DNA from: Farysia itapuensis
Taxonomy: Eukaryota > Basidiomycota > Ustilaginomycetes > Ustilaginales > Ustilaginaceae
NCBI GenBank assembly: GCA_023212645.1
Contig: JALBYC010000033.1
Span: forward strand, 1-64,000
DNA length: 64,000 bases
Direction: 5' to 3'
How positions within the stretch are numbered: the first letter of the stretch is position 1; each line of letters opens with the position of its first letter. The notes under the pieces are model-generated. The model saw nothing but the letters and a program-made list of their open reading frames with translations, was not told where the DNA came from and ran no database searches. The position numbers and the translations under genes are program-made. This document shows, piece by piece, positions 37,722 to 46,968 of the stretch.

Positions 37722-40700
37722 ATGACTGTGACTCTCAACGCTCATTCTCGCAAGCCCGTTTTGGTCTATGCATCCCATCAGGGAGTGCTCCAGGCCGCCA
37801 CGTTCCAGCTTCTGTCCCGCAAAGCGCAGTACGACTCCGTTCTCGCATCGTTCCTAGAATCTGCCTTTAGCGGCACACAGCAGGAATTGCTCGCCATCCA
37901 GACCCAGACCCGCGAACACGTGGTTGCTGCCGGTCTTCCCGACATCCCACTGACTTTGGATGCTCTTGCATCTTCCAAAGATCATCAGGCTTTTGATCGG
38001 TGCAAAATTGCCCTGACCACGATTGCTCATGTTGCCACAGCCATCTCTTCTCGCGACGACTTCAGAAAGGCAATGAGCGGACACTTTCCAGCAGTCTGGG
38101 ATCCCGAATCGGCTCTAGCAGTACACCTGCTTCAGCACGTGGACGTCTCAAACTCTCTGCAAGTACTACAGCGTGCACTCGAAGCGATCAAATTGGCTTG
38201 TTGGCTTGACTACTTTCTGGTTCAGACAACACCAGAAGGAGCATGCAAGAGAATGCTGGCTAGCAGTTACGATAAAATTTTGGATTCTATCCGAGAAGCA
38301 GCTCACAAAGAAGGCATTCCCTGTCAGCAAACCGTCTGCGGACTCGTACTTGGTATCAGCGATCCGAGTCAGTTGCAAAAGGTCCATGCCTATTCAACCA
38401 AGGAAGGAGAGCTTTCTTTGCGCGAATTCTCTTCGCTGAGTATGATCAAAGCTGGGCAGGTGAAAAAGTCAAACTTGTTCAACAGCCTCAAAGAGGGTCT
38501 TCAGAATCATGGCGCTATATACTTTTCCGACCTCGAGCAGCTTTGCGCTCGAAGCGAGGGATGGCCCTCCGCAGACTCGCTCCTTTTGTCTTTTTTGACC
38601 GCTTTGGCAGGCGAACCTGACCATGGTCGTTCTTTGGACCATGTGCAGCAAGCCATCGACGATGTCAAGCAATTGTCTCGTCGCGCAGTCCTGTATGGGC
38701 CCCGCGTATCGCTGCTGATTCTCGGTCGTCCTTTCGCAGATTGTCACTTCGCACAGCTGGCTACCAAGCTGTCGTCCGACGGTATATGCCATAGTACCAT
38801 ACAGCTCAGCCACTTCTTGTACGTCAAAGATAACACACGCTTCGGGGATGAGCCCGTCAAGCTTTCCAAAGTCGAGGGCAACCCTTGCCAGCAGATTGCT
38901 ATCATCGGTATGTCTTGCCGCCTTCCCGGTGCCAATGACGCAAAAGAGCTCTGGGAGCTACTCCAGCGAGGAGACGATAAATGCCAGAAAATCCCTGAAG
39001 CGCTGTACAATTACAAGGATTACCACTCGAGCTCCTATCGAGACCGCAACGTCATGCGAGTGACTACAGGCAATTTTGTGACGGTTCCTCAGCTCTTTGA
39101 CCGCAGTCTACTCCCCGTTGACGGTGCAACTGTCGAAGATTGTCAGCAGATGGACCCACAGCATCGTGTCGCCCTCCTCACCGCATTCGAAGCTCTGCAG
39201 CAAGCTGGGTACGGCTTCTCTCAATACAGGCCCCCTTCTGATGCTGAACAATGGAGCTGTCATGTGGCATACTGCAGCGACGACTACAGAGAGCATTTGA
39301 GCCACGACATTCAAACGGGCTTCGTGTCGAATACTCATCGGGCTCACTTGGTCAGTCGGATCAATGAGACTTTTGGATTCCAAGGAGAGGCTTGCACGTA
39401 TGACACTGCATGCAGCTCGGCCCTCGTTGCCGTTGAGGCGGCTTGCAATAGTCTGCTGTCGGACAAATGCAGCCATGCTGTTACAGGAGGTATCAATATC
39501 CTGACGCAGCCTCAGATCACGATTGGCCTGGATCGAGGCTTCTTCCTTTCAGCCGCTTCGCAGTGCATGACGCTAGATGATGCTGGAGCCGGATACTCTC
39601 GAGCAGACGCAGTCTCCCTCATGCTTCTGAAGCGCCTGCCAGATGCGGTACGCGACGGTGATCCCATCTTAGCTCTGATATCTTCAGCAGCAACTAACCA
39701 TTCTGGCGAATCATTTTCGATTACTCATCCTCATGGTCCGACTCAGCAGCGTCTTTACCGATCAGGTATGCTTGCCAGTGCTACTTTGCCAGAAGACTTC
39801 TCCTACATTGAAATGCACGGCACTGGGACCCAGAGTGGCGATCTCGAAGAGGTGACTGGAATCATAGGCGCATTCGGCGAGGACAAAAGGGACGGCAAGC
39901 CACCTTTGGTACTAGGCTCTGTCAAAGCCAACATTGGCCATTCCGAGGCCGCATCAGGAGCCAGTAGCATGATCAAGACTCTCAAGATATACGAGAAAGG
40001 CATTGTTCCCAAGCATGTCGGCATTCGAACAAAGCTGAACAGCAAGTTGCCGTCGCTCGAAGGTTTCAAGGTTCCAATGGAGCCCGTTGCTTTGACAGAC
40101 GTAGACTGGTCCTGCACGCTTGTCGATAACTTTTCGGCAGCTGGCGGTAACTCTTCCATCGTGTTGGACAAAGGCGCTCGTTACAACACGAGACTTTTGC
40201 AGCAGCAGAACAACTCGGAAGCTGGAGCCAGCGAACAGTCGCTGCTTCTATTCGTAACAGCAGCTAGTCCTTTCTCCCTCGACGCCAAGAGACGAAGTCT
40301 GATTGCCTTTTTGGAAGAACATCCAGACATCGCGATACGAGATTTCTGCAGTACAGTCTCATTAAGCGACCCGATGTTTCAGTTCCGTTTGCTTGCAACG
40401 CCTTCCAGCATTGCAGAGGCTAAAGCCTGTCTTGGCAGTAAAGAGTCAATTACGGTTCCTCGGCGATCGAAGGAATCGAGTCCTCGCATTGGGATAGCAT
40501 TCAGTGGTCAGGGCTCACAGTATCTCGACATGGGAAGAGAGCTGTACGAACTCAGCCCCAGTTTCCGTACTCACATCGATCAATGTGGCATCATTGCTTC
40601 GAGCTTGCGCCTGCCTGATCTGGTTGAAGTGATTCGTCCATCTGCACCGGACTCGGTCTCGATGGAGCAGCGTACAGCCGACAGCTTTAGCCCAGCTCAA

Positions 40701-43556
40701 TTTCAGCTAGCGCTCATAGCCATCGAGATCGGTCTTGCCTCAATGCTGACGGACTGGGGAATTAGGCCTGTGGCCGTCATTGGCCACTCGCTAGGCGAGT
40801 ACGCAGCGCTTTGGATCGCTCAGGTGCTTTCCCTACGAGACGTTCTGAGCTTGGTGGGTGCTCGAGCGATGCTCATGATGGAGCTTTGTGAGCCACATGC
40901 TTCGTCGATGCTTGCTATTCGAGCTGGTAGCAGCGAAGTACAAAGCCTACTTGATCGATCCGGTCTGGTTGACCTTGAAATTGCGTGCCTCAACAGTCCA
41001 ACGGATACGGTCATTGCGGGAAGAACAGCTCAGATTGAAAAGCTACGAGTATTCTGCAACATGTCCGAGCCCAGGATTAAGGCTATGGCGATACCTGTAC
41101 CGTATGCTTTCCATTCACAGTCAGTCGAGGCGTTGATGCGACCCTACGCAGACGTCTTGAAAAAGCACCGACTGAAATCTCCCAAGTTGCTCATTGGATC
41201 CAACGTCTTCGGCACAGTACTTCAACCTGGCTCTCGAGAAATCGATGAGGGATATCTAGTCCGCCACCTTCGACAGCCCGTAAGGTTTAAAGAAGCTATT
41301 GAAGACCTGCAAGGAAAGGCTGGCGTTGACCAGTGGATCGACCTTGGGCCTCATCCAACCTGCATACCCATGCTCAAGGGCTGTTATACCGAGCAAGCGT
41401 CTCAACCAGCCTTCATCGCTTCCTTGCGACGTGGCAGCTCCTCGTGGCAGGCAACGCTTGATCTTGTCACCAACCTGGCCGCGTGCGGTGTCCCGCTCAA
41501 TTGGTCGAAAGTATGGAACGATCTCGGAACTTACTCCGGGAGCAGCGCCTTGGCTACAAAGCTGCCTTTGTATCCTTTCGATCTTGAAGAGTACTGGATA
41601 CCGTTCAAGGACCGAGGACTTCGTGATCATCTTGTAAACAAACAAGTTCCAGCCGCACAGCTTCCGACCAACGTCATGAAGGGCCAGCGATCTAAGCGGA
41701 CAAGGCAGACAAAGGGTGTCGACAAAAGGCCGCGTCAGCTAAGCAAGCCAAGACATGCGCTCTTATCGTCCTGCATCGAATTGAGTCTGTCGCCACCGTC
41801 TGCAAACTTTCATTCCAAGGTCAACGAGACGCCGTTTCGAGACTTCATCCGCGGTCATATCATCTTGGACGTACCTCTGGCTCCAGCCACTGTCTTTGTC
41901 GAGTTGGCTCAGGAGGCAGTCCACTACTGGTGGCGAGCCGCAAAGGCACAGAATTCGGGCAACGAAGACGAGGTCGTCATGGAAGTCCTTGATCTTTCAA
42001 TGGTCTCTTCGCTCTATCTAGACGAGCACAACCCGAGTCAGAAGGTTGAGATAACGATGCAAGGCGATCCTGGTTCATCCGATGGCTGCATTGTACAATT
42101 TTTCTCCTACAGCGAACAGCAACGTCAGCAACATCAATTCGGATCATGCCGAGTACGTGCCAACGCTGTTCAAACGGTCCAGAGGGAATGGACCAAGCTC
42201 TCGCATCTTATCAGAGCTGCAGTCAAGGGCGTAATGGCTCAAGCAGATTCTATCCTGAAGCTCGACACTATTTACTCGCAATTCGAGACGATTGTGCTGT
42301 ATCTGGGCGGCTTTCGCGGGATGAATCAGATCTGGATGACAGAGGACAGCGGCGAAGCGGTGTCTCTTGTCAAGTACAATGCACAGGCTTTGCCAGGCAA
42401 ATACCTTTGCAGTCCGATGCTATTGGACAGTCTCGGCGGGCTGACAGGCTTTATCAGTAATGTCTCGTTTGCAGAAGACAAGTGGATCTACATGGCAGAA
42501 GCAATCGGTAGAGTTGTCACTACACCGCAGCTCAGCCAGTTGCAACCAGGATCTGATACCAAAATCAGTGTATACGCTCGCATGGAGCAGCACAACGAGT
42601 TGTCCACCGGCTCGGCCTACTTCTTCACAGCAGAGGACGGCGTTTTGATGGGCATGATGGAGGGCATCGTTTTCAAGCGCATCCGACGCGACGTCCTTCG
42701 ACGATTGGTCCACATGTCCTCGAAAGCATTCGCTGAAGAGGCAAAGCGGGCCGCTAAGCCCGCCGAGACAAAACAAACTCTGACAGGCCCTGCAAAGTCT
42801 ATCATGGCTAGCGCACCATCCAGTATGGAGCCCAAGAACCATGCGGAGTACACTGTCGATTTGATGCATGCCTCCGTTCTGCCGTATCACCTTGGTGGAC
42901 CTGTCTTGAGGTCTTTTGACAAGGGACCAGCTCTGTTTCTCTTTCCAGACGGAACAGGTTCAGCCAGAAGCTATCCGCGCTTCGAAGATTCACCTGTCTC
43001 CATCTACGGTTTCGAGTCTCCGTACTTGGGACAGCCAAAGGATTGGAGTCGGGGAGTGTCGCAGTTGATCGAACGCTACGTAGACATGTTGATCAAGGTG
43101 CAGCCCAAGGGCCCATATCGCATTGGCGGGTGGAGCATCGGAGGTATTATCGCACTGCAAGTGGCACGACATTTGCTTTCAGCGGGGCACCAAGTACTGT
43201 TTCTTGCCCTCATCGACACCCCCTCAGCCGCTCAGATCAGGCCGCTGTCGACTCAAACACTGGACGGCATGCTGTCACGCATTGGATCGACAACGGTGCG
43301 TGAACACTTCCGATCGTGTGCTCTCAGTCTGCCCAACTACCGATGTCTACCATTCCAGCATGGCGACAGAAAGCCAGAGAGAATCGTCATTGTCAACGCA
43401 AGCGATCAGTCCAGGATGGAAGGCGTCATGTCAAACAAAAGCGAATGGCTCTCCTTTTGGTCAGACACAGCCAATGTGACGTACAAAGAAGTCAAAGGCG
43501 ACCATTGGAGCTGCGTCGAACCTGCCTTGGGCGAGATAGCCAAAGTAGCGCAGTAG
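37722..43556 (+). CDS. PKS-A: non-reducing polyketide synthase (degenerate SAT)-KS-MAT-PT-TE without ACP
   Basis: A single-exon, 1944-residue type I PKS. The N-terminal SAT-like region (~1-370) lacks the GxCxG active site. KS (~390-810) is intact: Cys in DTACSSALVA (~563), His in MHGTGTQSGD, His in KANIGHSEAASG. MAT (~920-1230) is intact: FSGQGSQ, nucleophile in GHSLGEYAA (~1023), and His in PYAFHSQSVEA. PT (~1350-1660) has its dyad: His in RGHIILDVPLAPATV (~1378) and Asp in LLDSLGGLTGF (~1568). TE (~1735-1944) has PDGTGSA, Ser in GGWSIGG (~1804) and His in GDHWSC. Between PT and TE there is only a ~75-residue linker, with no DSL phosphopantetheine site. The enzyme should need an ACP from elsewhere; PKS-B is the obvious donor. 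The start is the ATG at 37722, not the upstream GTG. Confidence 0.94.
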   Translation: MTVTLNAHSRKPVLVYASHQGVLQAATFQLLSRKAQYDSVLASFLESAFSGTQQELLAIQTQTREHVVAAGLPDIPLTLDALASSKDHQAFDRCKIALTTIAHVATAISSRDDFRKAMSGHFPAVWDPESALAVHLLQHVDVSNSLQVLQRALEAIKLACWLDYFLVQTTPEGACKRMLASSYDKILDSIREAAHKEGIPCQQTVCGLVLGISDPSQLQKVHAYSTKEGELSLREFSSLSMIKAGQVKKSNLFNSLKEGLQNHGAIYFSDLEQLCARSEGWPSADSLLLSFLTALAGEPDHGRSLDHVQQAIDDVKQLSRRAVLYGPRVSLLILGRPFADCHFAQLATKLSSDGICHSTIQLSHFLYVKDNTRFGDEPVKLSKVEGNPCQQIAIIGMSCRLPGANDAKELWELLQRGDDKCQKIPEALYNYKDYHSSSYRDRNVMRVTTGNFVTVPQLFDRSLLPVDGATVEDCQQMDPQHRVALLTAFEALQQAGYGFSQYRPPSDAEQWSCHVAYCSDDYREHLSHDIQTGFVSNTHRAHLVSRINETFGFQGEACTYDTACSSALVAVEAACNSLLSDKCSHAVTGGINILTQPQITIGLDRGFFLSAASQCMTLDDAGAGYSRADAVSLMLLKRLPDAVRDGDPILALISSAATNHSGESFSITHPHGPTQQRLYRSGMLASATLPEDFSYIEMHGTGTQSGDLEEVTGIIGAFGEDKRDGKPPLVLGSVKANIGHSEAASGASSMIKTLKIYEKGIVPKHVGIRTKLNSKLPSLEGFKVPMEPVALTDVDWSCTLVDNFSAAGGNSSIVLDKGARYNTRLLQQQNNSEAGASEQSLLLFVTAASPFSLDAKRRSLIAFLEEHPDIAIRDFCSTVSLSDPMFQFRLLATPSSIAEAKACLGSKESITVPRRSKESSPRIGIAFSGQGSQYLDMGRELYELSPSFRTHIDQCGIIASSLRLPDLVEVIRPSAPDSVSMEQRTADSFSPAQFQLALIAIEIGLASMLTDWGIRPVAVIGHSLGEYAALWIAQVLSLRDVLSLVGARAMLMMELCEPHASSMLAIRAGSSEVQSLLDRSGLVDLEIACLNSPTDTVIAGRTAQIEKLRVFCNMSEPRIKAMAIPVPYAFHSQSVEALMRPYADVLKKHRLKSPKLLIGSNVFGTVLQPGSREIDEGYLVRHLRQPVRFKEAIEDLQGKAGVDQWIDLGPHPTCIPMLKGCYTEQASQPAFIASLRRGSSSWQATLDLVTNLAACGVPLNWSKVWNDLGTYSGSSALATKLPLYPFDLEEYWIPFKDRGLRDHLVNKQVPAAQLPTNVMKGQRSKRTRQTKGVDKRPRQLSKPRHALLSSCIELSLSPPSANFHSKVNETPFRDFIRGHIILDVPLAPATVFVELAQEAVHYWWRAAKAQNSGNEDEVVMEVLDLSMVSSLYLDEHNPSQKVEITMQGDPGSSDGCIVQFFSYSEQQRQQHQFGSCRVRANAVQTVQREWTKLSHLIRAAVKGVMAQADSILKLDTIYSQFETIVLYLGGFRGMNQIWMTEDSGEAVSLVKYNAQALPGKYLCSPMLLDSLGGLTGFISNVSFAEDKWIYMAEAIGRVVTTPQLSQLQPGSDTKISVYARMEQHNELSTGSAYFFTAEDGVLMGMMEGIVFKRIRRDVLRRLVHMSSKAFAEEAKRAAKPAETKQTLTGPAKSIMASAPSSMEPKNHAEYTVDLMHASVLPYHLGGPVLRSFDKGPALFLFPDGTGSARSYPRFEDSPVSIYGFESPYLGQPKDWSRGVSQLIERYVDMLIKVQPKGPYRIGGWSIGGIIALQVARHLLSAGHQVLFLALIDTPSAAQIRPLSTQTLDGMLSRIGSTTVREHFRSCALSLPNYRCLPFQHGDRKPERIVIVNASDQSRMEGVMSNKSEWLSFWSDTANVTYKEVKGDHWSCVEPALGEIAKVAQ

Positions 43557-43661
43557 AAGACTTCTCGCTTCCCAACGCAGACAATACGAAAGCAACCTTT
43601 TTCCTTTTGGCGTATAAAAAGAAACAAGGATTGGATGGGTAGTGTACATGGCAGCGGTGCT

Positions 43662-44567
43662 CTAAATCAGATGGGGGGATTGGGGACAGTAGGTGTCGAA
43701 GCGCTCTTCGACCTTTTCCCAGTTGACACAATTCCAGAAGCGGGTGAGGTATTCTTCCTTACCCATGACGCCGTAGTCGTTGAGCCAGGCATGCTCATGG
43801 ACACTAATGTTGAGAAGGGGGAAGAGCTCCTTGCCGACCTGATCGGTGATGTTCATTCCGCTGAACAGCGAGCTGGACAGTCTGCCTGGACGATCATTCT
43901 GCTGTGGCTGACCGGCTGACGGGGCTGAGCCGGTGGTCTGTTCGTTGATGCTGGGCAGCGAGAAATGCTTGCCCTGCTGCATTCGATTCTGGACAATGAC
44001 GGTTCCTGCACCATAGGTGGGGACCACGCCCAAGTTTTTGTGCTGGTCCGTCACGAGCCAGACCCAGCCGGATCCAGCCATGCCAAATGCAGCCGAGGAA
44101 AAGGCCAAACACATTTCGGGGTAGCTGCTAAAGCTTTTCGAGATGGCCGTCGCCAGCTTGGGAAGAGGCGTTCTATTCCTCAACAGATCTTGGGGGCCGA
44201 GGGTGGAGAGGAAGAAGCTGTTGTTCAGCGCCTGCGATGCATAGTTGAAGGCCAAGATCTTTTCACGCTGCTTGGCCAACCCGATCACGGTCTCGACAAT
44301 GGAAGAGGTAGCAAACTCGGTATCCCTGACTTCCTCGTTCAGCATTTCCAACAGCCCTCCCTGCCATCTCTGCGAGATGAGTTCCACTGTGTCGCGAGAC
44401 ATGAAGGGAGCACATCCATCTAGCAGCAGGTCTGACGTTGGTGGACATGTATGCAAGCTACGTCGATTCCAACTCGAGCCGGATGCAACCGCGGGTGTTG
44501 ATGCCGCATTTGCTCTTACCGAGCGCAGCAGACGTGACGCTGCACGACTTGATCGAACGAGAACCAT
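43662..44567 (-). CDS. Mitochondrial small-subunit ribosomal protein of the Fe/Mn-SOD fold (mS42/mS43 type)
   Basis: A 301-residue protein with an Arg/Ser/Ala-rich mitochondrial presequence (MVLVRSSRAASRLLRSVRANAA). The body resembles Fe/Mn superoxide dismutase: NYASQALNNSFFLSTL, SSAAFGMAGSGWVWLVTD and SVHEHAWLNDYGVMGKEEYLTRFWNCVNW. The metal-binding set of true SODs is only partly kept (the first His-rich helix motif is altered), and a Gln/Pro/Ser insertion sits at ~210-235. This is the pattern of Rsm26/Mrp1, SOD-like subunits of the mitoribosome. The ATG at 44567 best fits a presequence; in-frame ATGs at 44612-44618 would add 15-17 residues. It lies between the two PKS genes but is a housekeeping type. 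Confidence 0.8.
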   Translation of the reverse strand: MVLVRSSRAASRLLRSVRANAASTPAVASGSSWNRRSLHTCPPTSDLLLDGCAPFMSRDTVELISQRWQGGLLEMLNEEVRDTEFATSSIVETVIGLAKQREKILAFNYASQALNNSFFLSTLGPQDLLRNRTPLPKLATAISKSFSSYPEMCLAFSSAAFGMAGSGWVWLVTDQHKNLGVVPTYGAGTVIVQNRMQQGKHFSLPSINEQTTGSAPSAGQPQQNDRPGRLSSSLFSGMNITDQVGKELFPLLNISVHEHAWLNDYGVMGKEEYLTRFWNCVNWEKVEERFDTYCPQSPHLI

Positions 44568-44789
44568 GGCGAGGCTGATGGAAGAACGTCTGGAAGAAAA
44601 AGCATGTACCATCATCATTGCCTGGCCTTTTTTTCCCTTTGCATGCTTCTAAGCAATCTTGCGATCACACATTCGCAACCACTTTTTGGATTCTTCTCGC
44701 GCGGAAGAAAAGAAGAAACAAAAGCAACACCAACACCCACTACCTCCCACTCACACCTCTTCCTGACAGGTTTCACCCCAGCTTCGATA

Positions 44790-46670
44790 ATGCCTGCAGG
44801 GTTGGCTGCTGTGCCACCAGCTCAGCTGCCATCTAGGTATCAGGATGTGATCAAGATTGCCCTCCGACCGCGTCAGTCGAGAGCGTTTCTGCTTGCTCTT
44901 GCAGCCTGGCACGTACTACTCTCCCTCGCTCAAATGCGTGCATTGGCCGTATTTGCGCCATTGACCCTCTTGATCAGCAGCGTCTCGTTTGCATTGGGTA
45001 TTCTGTCCTTTTTGGTGCGGAGAAAACGTGTGCTCTCCGCCACAAAGGCTAGTCCGCCTCGATTACCGACGTCGCGAGCTGCTCAGCTATCGGCTGTATT
45101 GTCAAGCTCCGGTACCTGGTCGTTGGCATACAGTCACGCGCTTGGATTCGTTGTGCTTGCATTCGCGTATGCGCTGCTTGTCACTGCTACTTCGGGCGGA
45201 TGGGGTCCGCAAGTGTGGGTCGAGTCCCACGGCTCGTACTACTTGAACGAGCGCTTTCTCTTCTTGCTGGGGCATGCCGCTGTGCTGGGTGTAGTCTACT
45301 CTATCACATTCAGAAGCTTGCCATCGATCGAAGTTGCTTCTTTGGCTACCTTTGATGCGTCCATCAGTCCGTCGGAGCCTCTCGGCTCGCTCAAGGATCA
45401 GGTGTCCAAGGCATTCCGCATCCGAGTAGCACCTGCTGCAGCAACCGGCTTCGTCTTGGGTACATCAAGTGTCGTGCTGTACAGCATGATCCGCATTCGC
45501 ATCTGGAAAGCCCTGCTGCTGCTTATGGGAACACGCAGTATGACGAGAAGGGTGCTGATCCCCTCCTTTCGTGTCGAGTTTGGCTATGTTTCCGTAACGT
45601 TGCGGTCGACACTATTCAGCATGGCTGCGATGTGCGCTGTGGAGACGGCCTACCTGCTGCTAGACGTCTACCTCTGTCACGGTCTACCGGCTGTGAGCAA
45701 GTACAGCAAAAATGCCAATCGTCTTTTGCTAGACGGCATGTGTGATCCGACGCTCTTCTTTTCCAGCCACGCTTTTGGCGAGTTGGCCAGGTTGAGCGCA
45801 ACAGACGGCGAAGCACGCCTTGCCATTTACCGCGATGTCGCAATCGATGGCGCCGCCTGGCCCAAGATTCGGGACCACTGTCTCAAAGTTGTGGAAGATC
45901 AAAAGACGTTTCTTGCGAAGAGAGGTGTGGATGCACCAAAGCCAGCTGCCACCGCAGCGAGTGCCAATACAGTCACCAAGCAGCAGCAGCAGCCGCAGCA
46001 GTCCTCACAGACAGTGTGGAACATGCTTGCAGCAGGAACAGTGCCACAGCCTGCTAATGCTCAACCGGCCTCAACGCCAGCGACGCCTGCCACCAAGACA
46101 GCGTCTGCAGCATCATCAACGCCGACAACCATACTCAACATGTGTCTCAAGCTCGCCAAAACGATGTGGACGCTGCTACCTGGAGATGCCAAACACGTCC
46201 TGTTTGGACCTCGTAGAAAGCAAGCGTGGCTTGGCGAGAGTGTTGCATCCCAGGCGCAGTCCGTTGCAGGTCGAGATGCAGCCCGAGTCACTTGGGCCAT
46301 TCTCTCGCTCAAAGAACTCTTGTGTCACAGTCTCGACCAAGACCCGTACGGCTCTGTGCAGAAAGACATCAAGCTTGTCCTCACCAGTCTGGCACAGCTC
46401 GGCACCCAGCTGCGCAAGTACGGACTCGAGCTGGAACAAAAAGCCATTCAGGCGGATCATCAACTCGCCCAATCTGAGCCAAGCAAGGAGACAGCCAGCA
46501 AGACAATCCACACTCAGAAGCAGCTGACATCAGCATGGCGTGCAAGCGGTGCCGAGACGGTCGATCTGAGCCTCACACACTCGATCAAAGCCATTCTAGA
46601 CACCTTTGGTCGCTTTGGCCTGCACTTGGGTCCAGAGCTAGAGCTCCAACTATCGCACTACTTGTCATAA
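44790..46670 (+). CDS. NDC1: Nuclear pore / spindle pole membrane protein NDC1
   Basis: A 626-residue protein with about six transmembrane helices in the first ~290 residues (for example AFLLALAAWHVLLSLA, LAVFAPLTLLISSVSFALGIL, GFVVLAFAYALLVTA) and a soluble C-terminal half. The stretch FFSSHAFGELARLSATDGEARLAIYRDVAIDGAAWPKIRDHCLKVVED matches the conserved Ndc1 soluble domain. NDC1 anchors the nuclear pore in the membrane and inserts spindle pole bodies in fungi. A Gln/Thr/Ala-rich linker (~395-450) is variable. The start is the ATG at 44790; earlier codons of the open frame have no family support and overlap the divergent promoter. Confidence 0.85.
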   Translation: MPAGLAAVPPAQLPSRYQDVIKIALRPRQSRAFLLALAAWHVLLSLAQMRALAVFAPLTLLISSVSFALGILSFLVRRKRVLSATKASPPRLPTSRAAQLSAVLSSSGTWSLAYSHALGFVVLAFAYALLVTATSGGWGPQVWVESHGSYYLNERFLFLLGHAAVLGVVYSITFRSLPSIEVASLATFDASISPSEPLGSLKDQVSKAFRIRVAPAAATGFVLGTSSVVLYSMIRIRIWKALLLLMGTRSMTRRVLIPSFRVEFGYVSVTLRSTLFSMAAMCAVETAYLLLDVYLCHGLPAVSKYSKNANRLLLDGMCDPTLFFSSHAFGELARLSATDGEARLAIYRDVAIDGAAWPKIRDHCLKVVEDQKTFLAKRGVDAPKPAATAASANTVTKQQQQPQQSSQTVWNMLAAGTVPQPANAQPASTPATPATKTASAASSTPTTILNMCLKLAKTMWTLLPGDAKHVLFGPRRKQAWLGESVASQAQSVAGRDAARVTWAILSLKELLCHSLDQDPYGSVQKDIKLVLTSLAQLGTQLRKYGLELEQKAIQADHQLAQSEPSKETASKTIHTQKQLTSAWRASGAETVDLSLTHSIKAILDTFGRFGLHLGPELELQLSHYLS

Positions 46671-46968
46671 AATTGCAATCTTACAGCTAGCGCGGAAAAG
46701 CGGAATTTCGACTTCGGCTAAAATTGAGGGGAGGAGCGGATTCGAGCCGAAATCACAATCACAATGCGTGGGTGAGTGTGGGAAAAGGTGACTGGAGAAA
46801 AAGAAGGCTTAACGCGGGGATATACGCCTGCCTGCCTCCATGTGTCACATCCATCACAAAATCACAATCTCGATCGGATCAGCATCCGACACGGCTTGAC
46901 AGACCATGCACAGCTGAGCACACACATGCGCTTCTCTTCTCCTCTCTCTCTCGCGCCAGAACATCGCC

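Noticed and set aside
43662..44567. A true mitochondrial superoxide dismutase
   Set aside because: The first metal-binding helix motif is altered and there is a Gln/Pro insertion; the SOD-like mitoribosomal subunits fit better.
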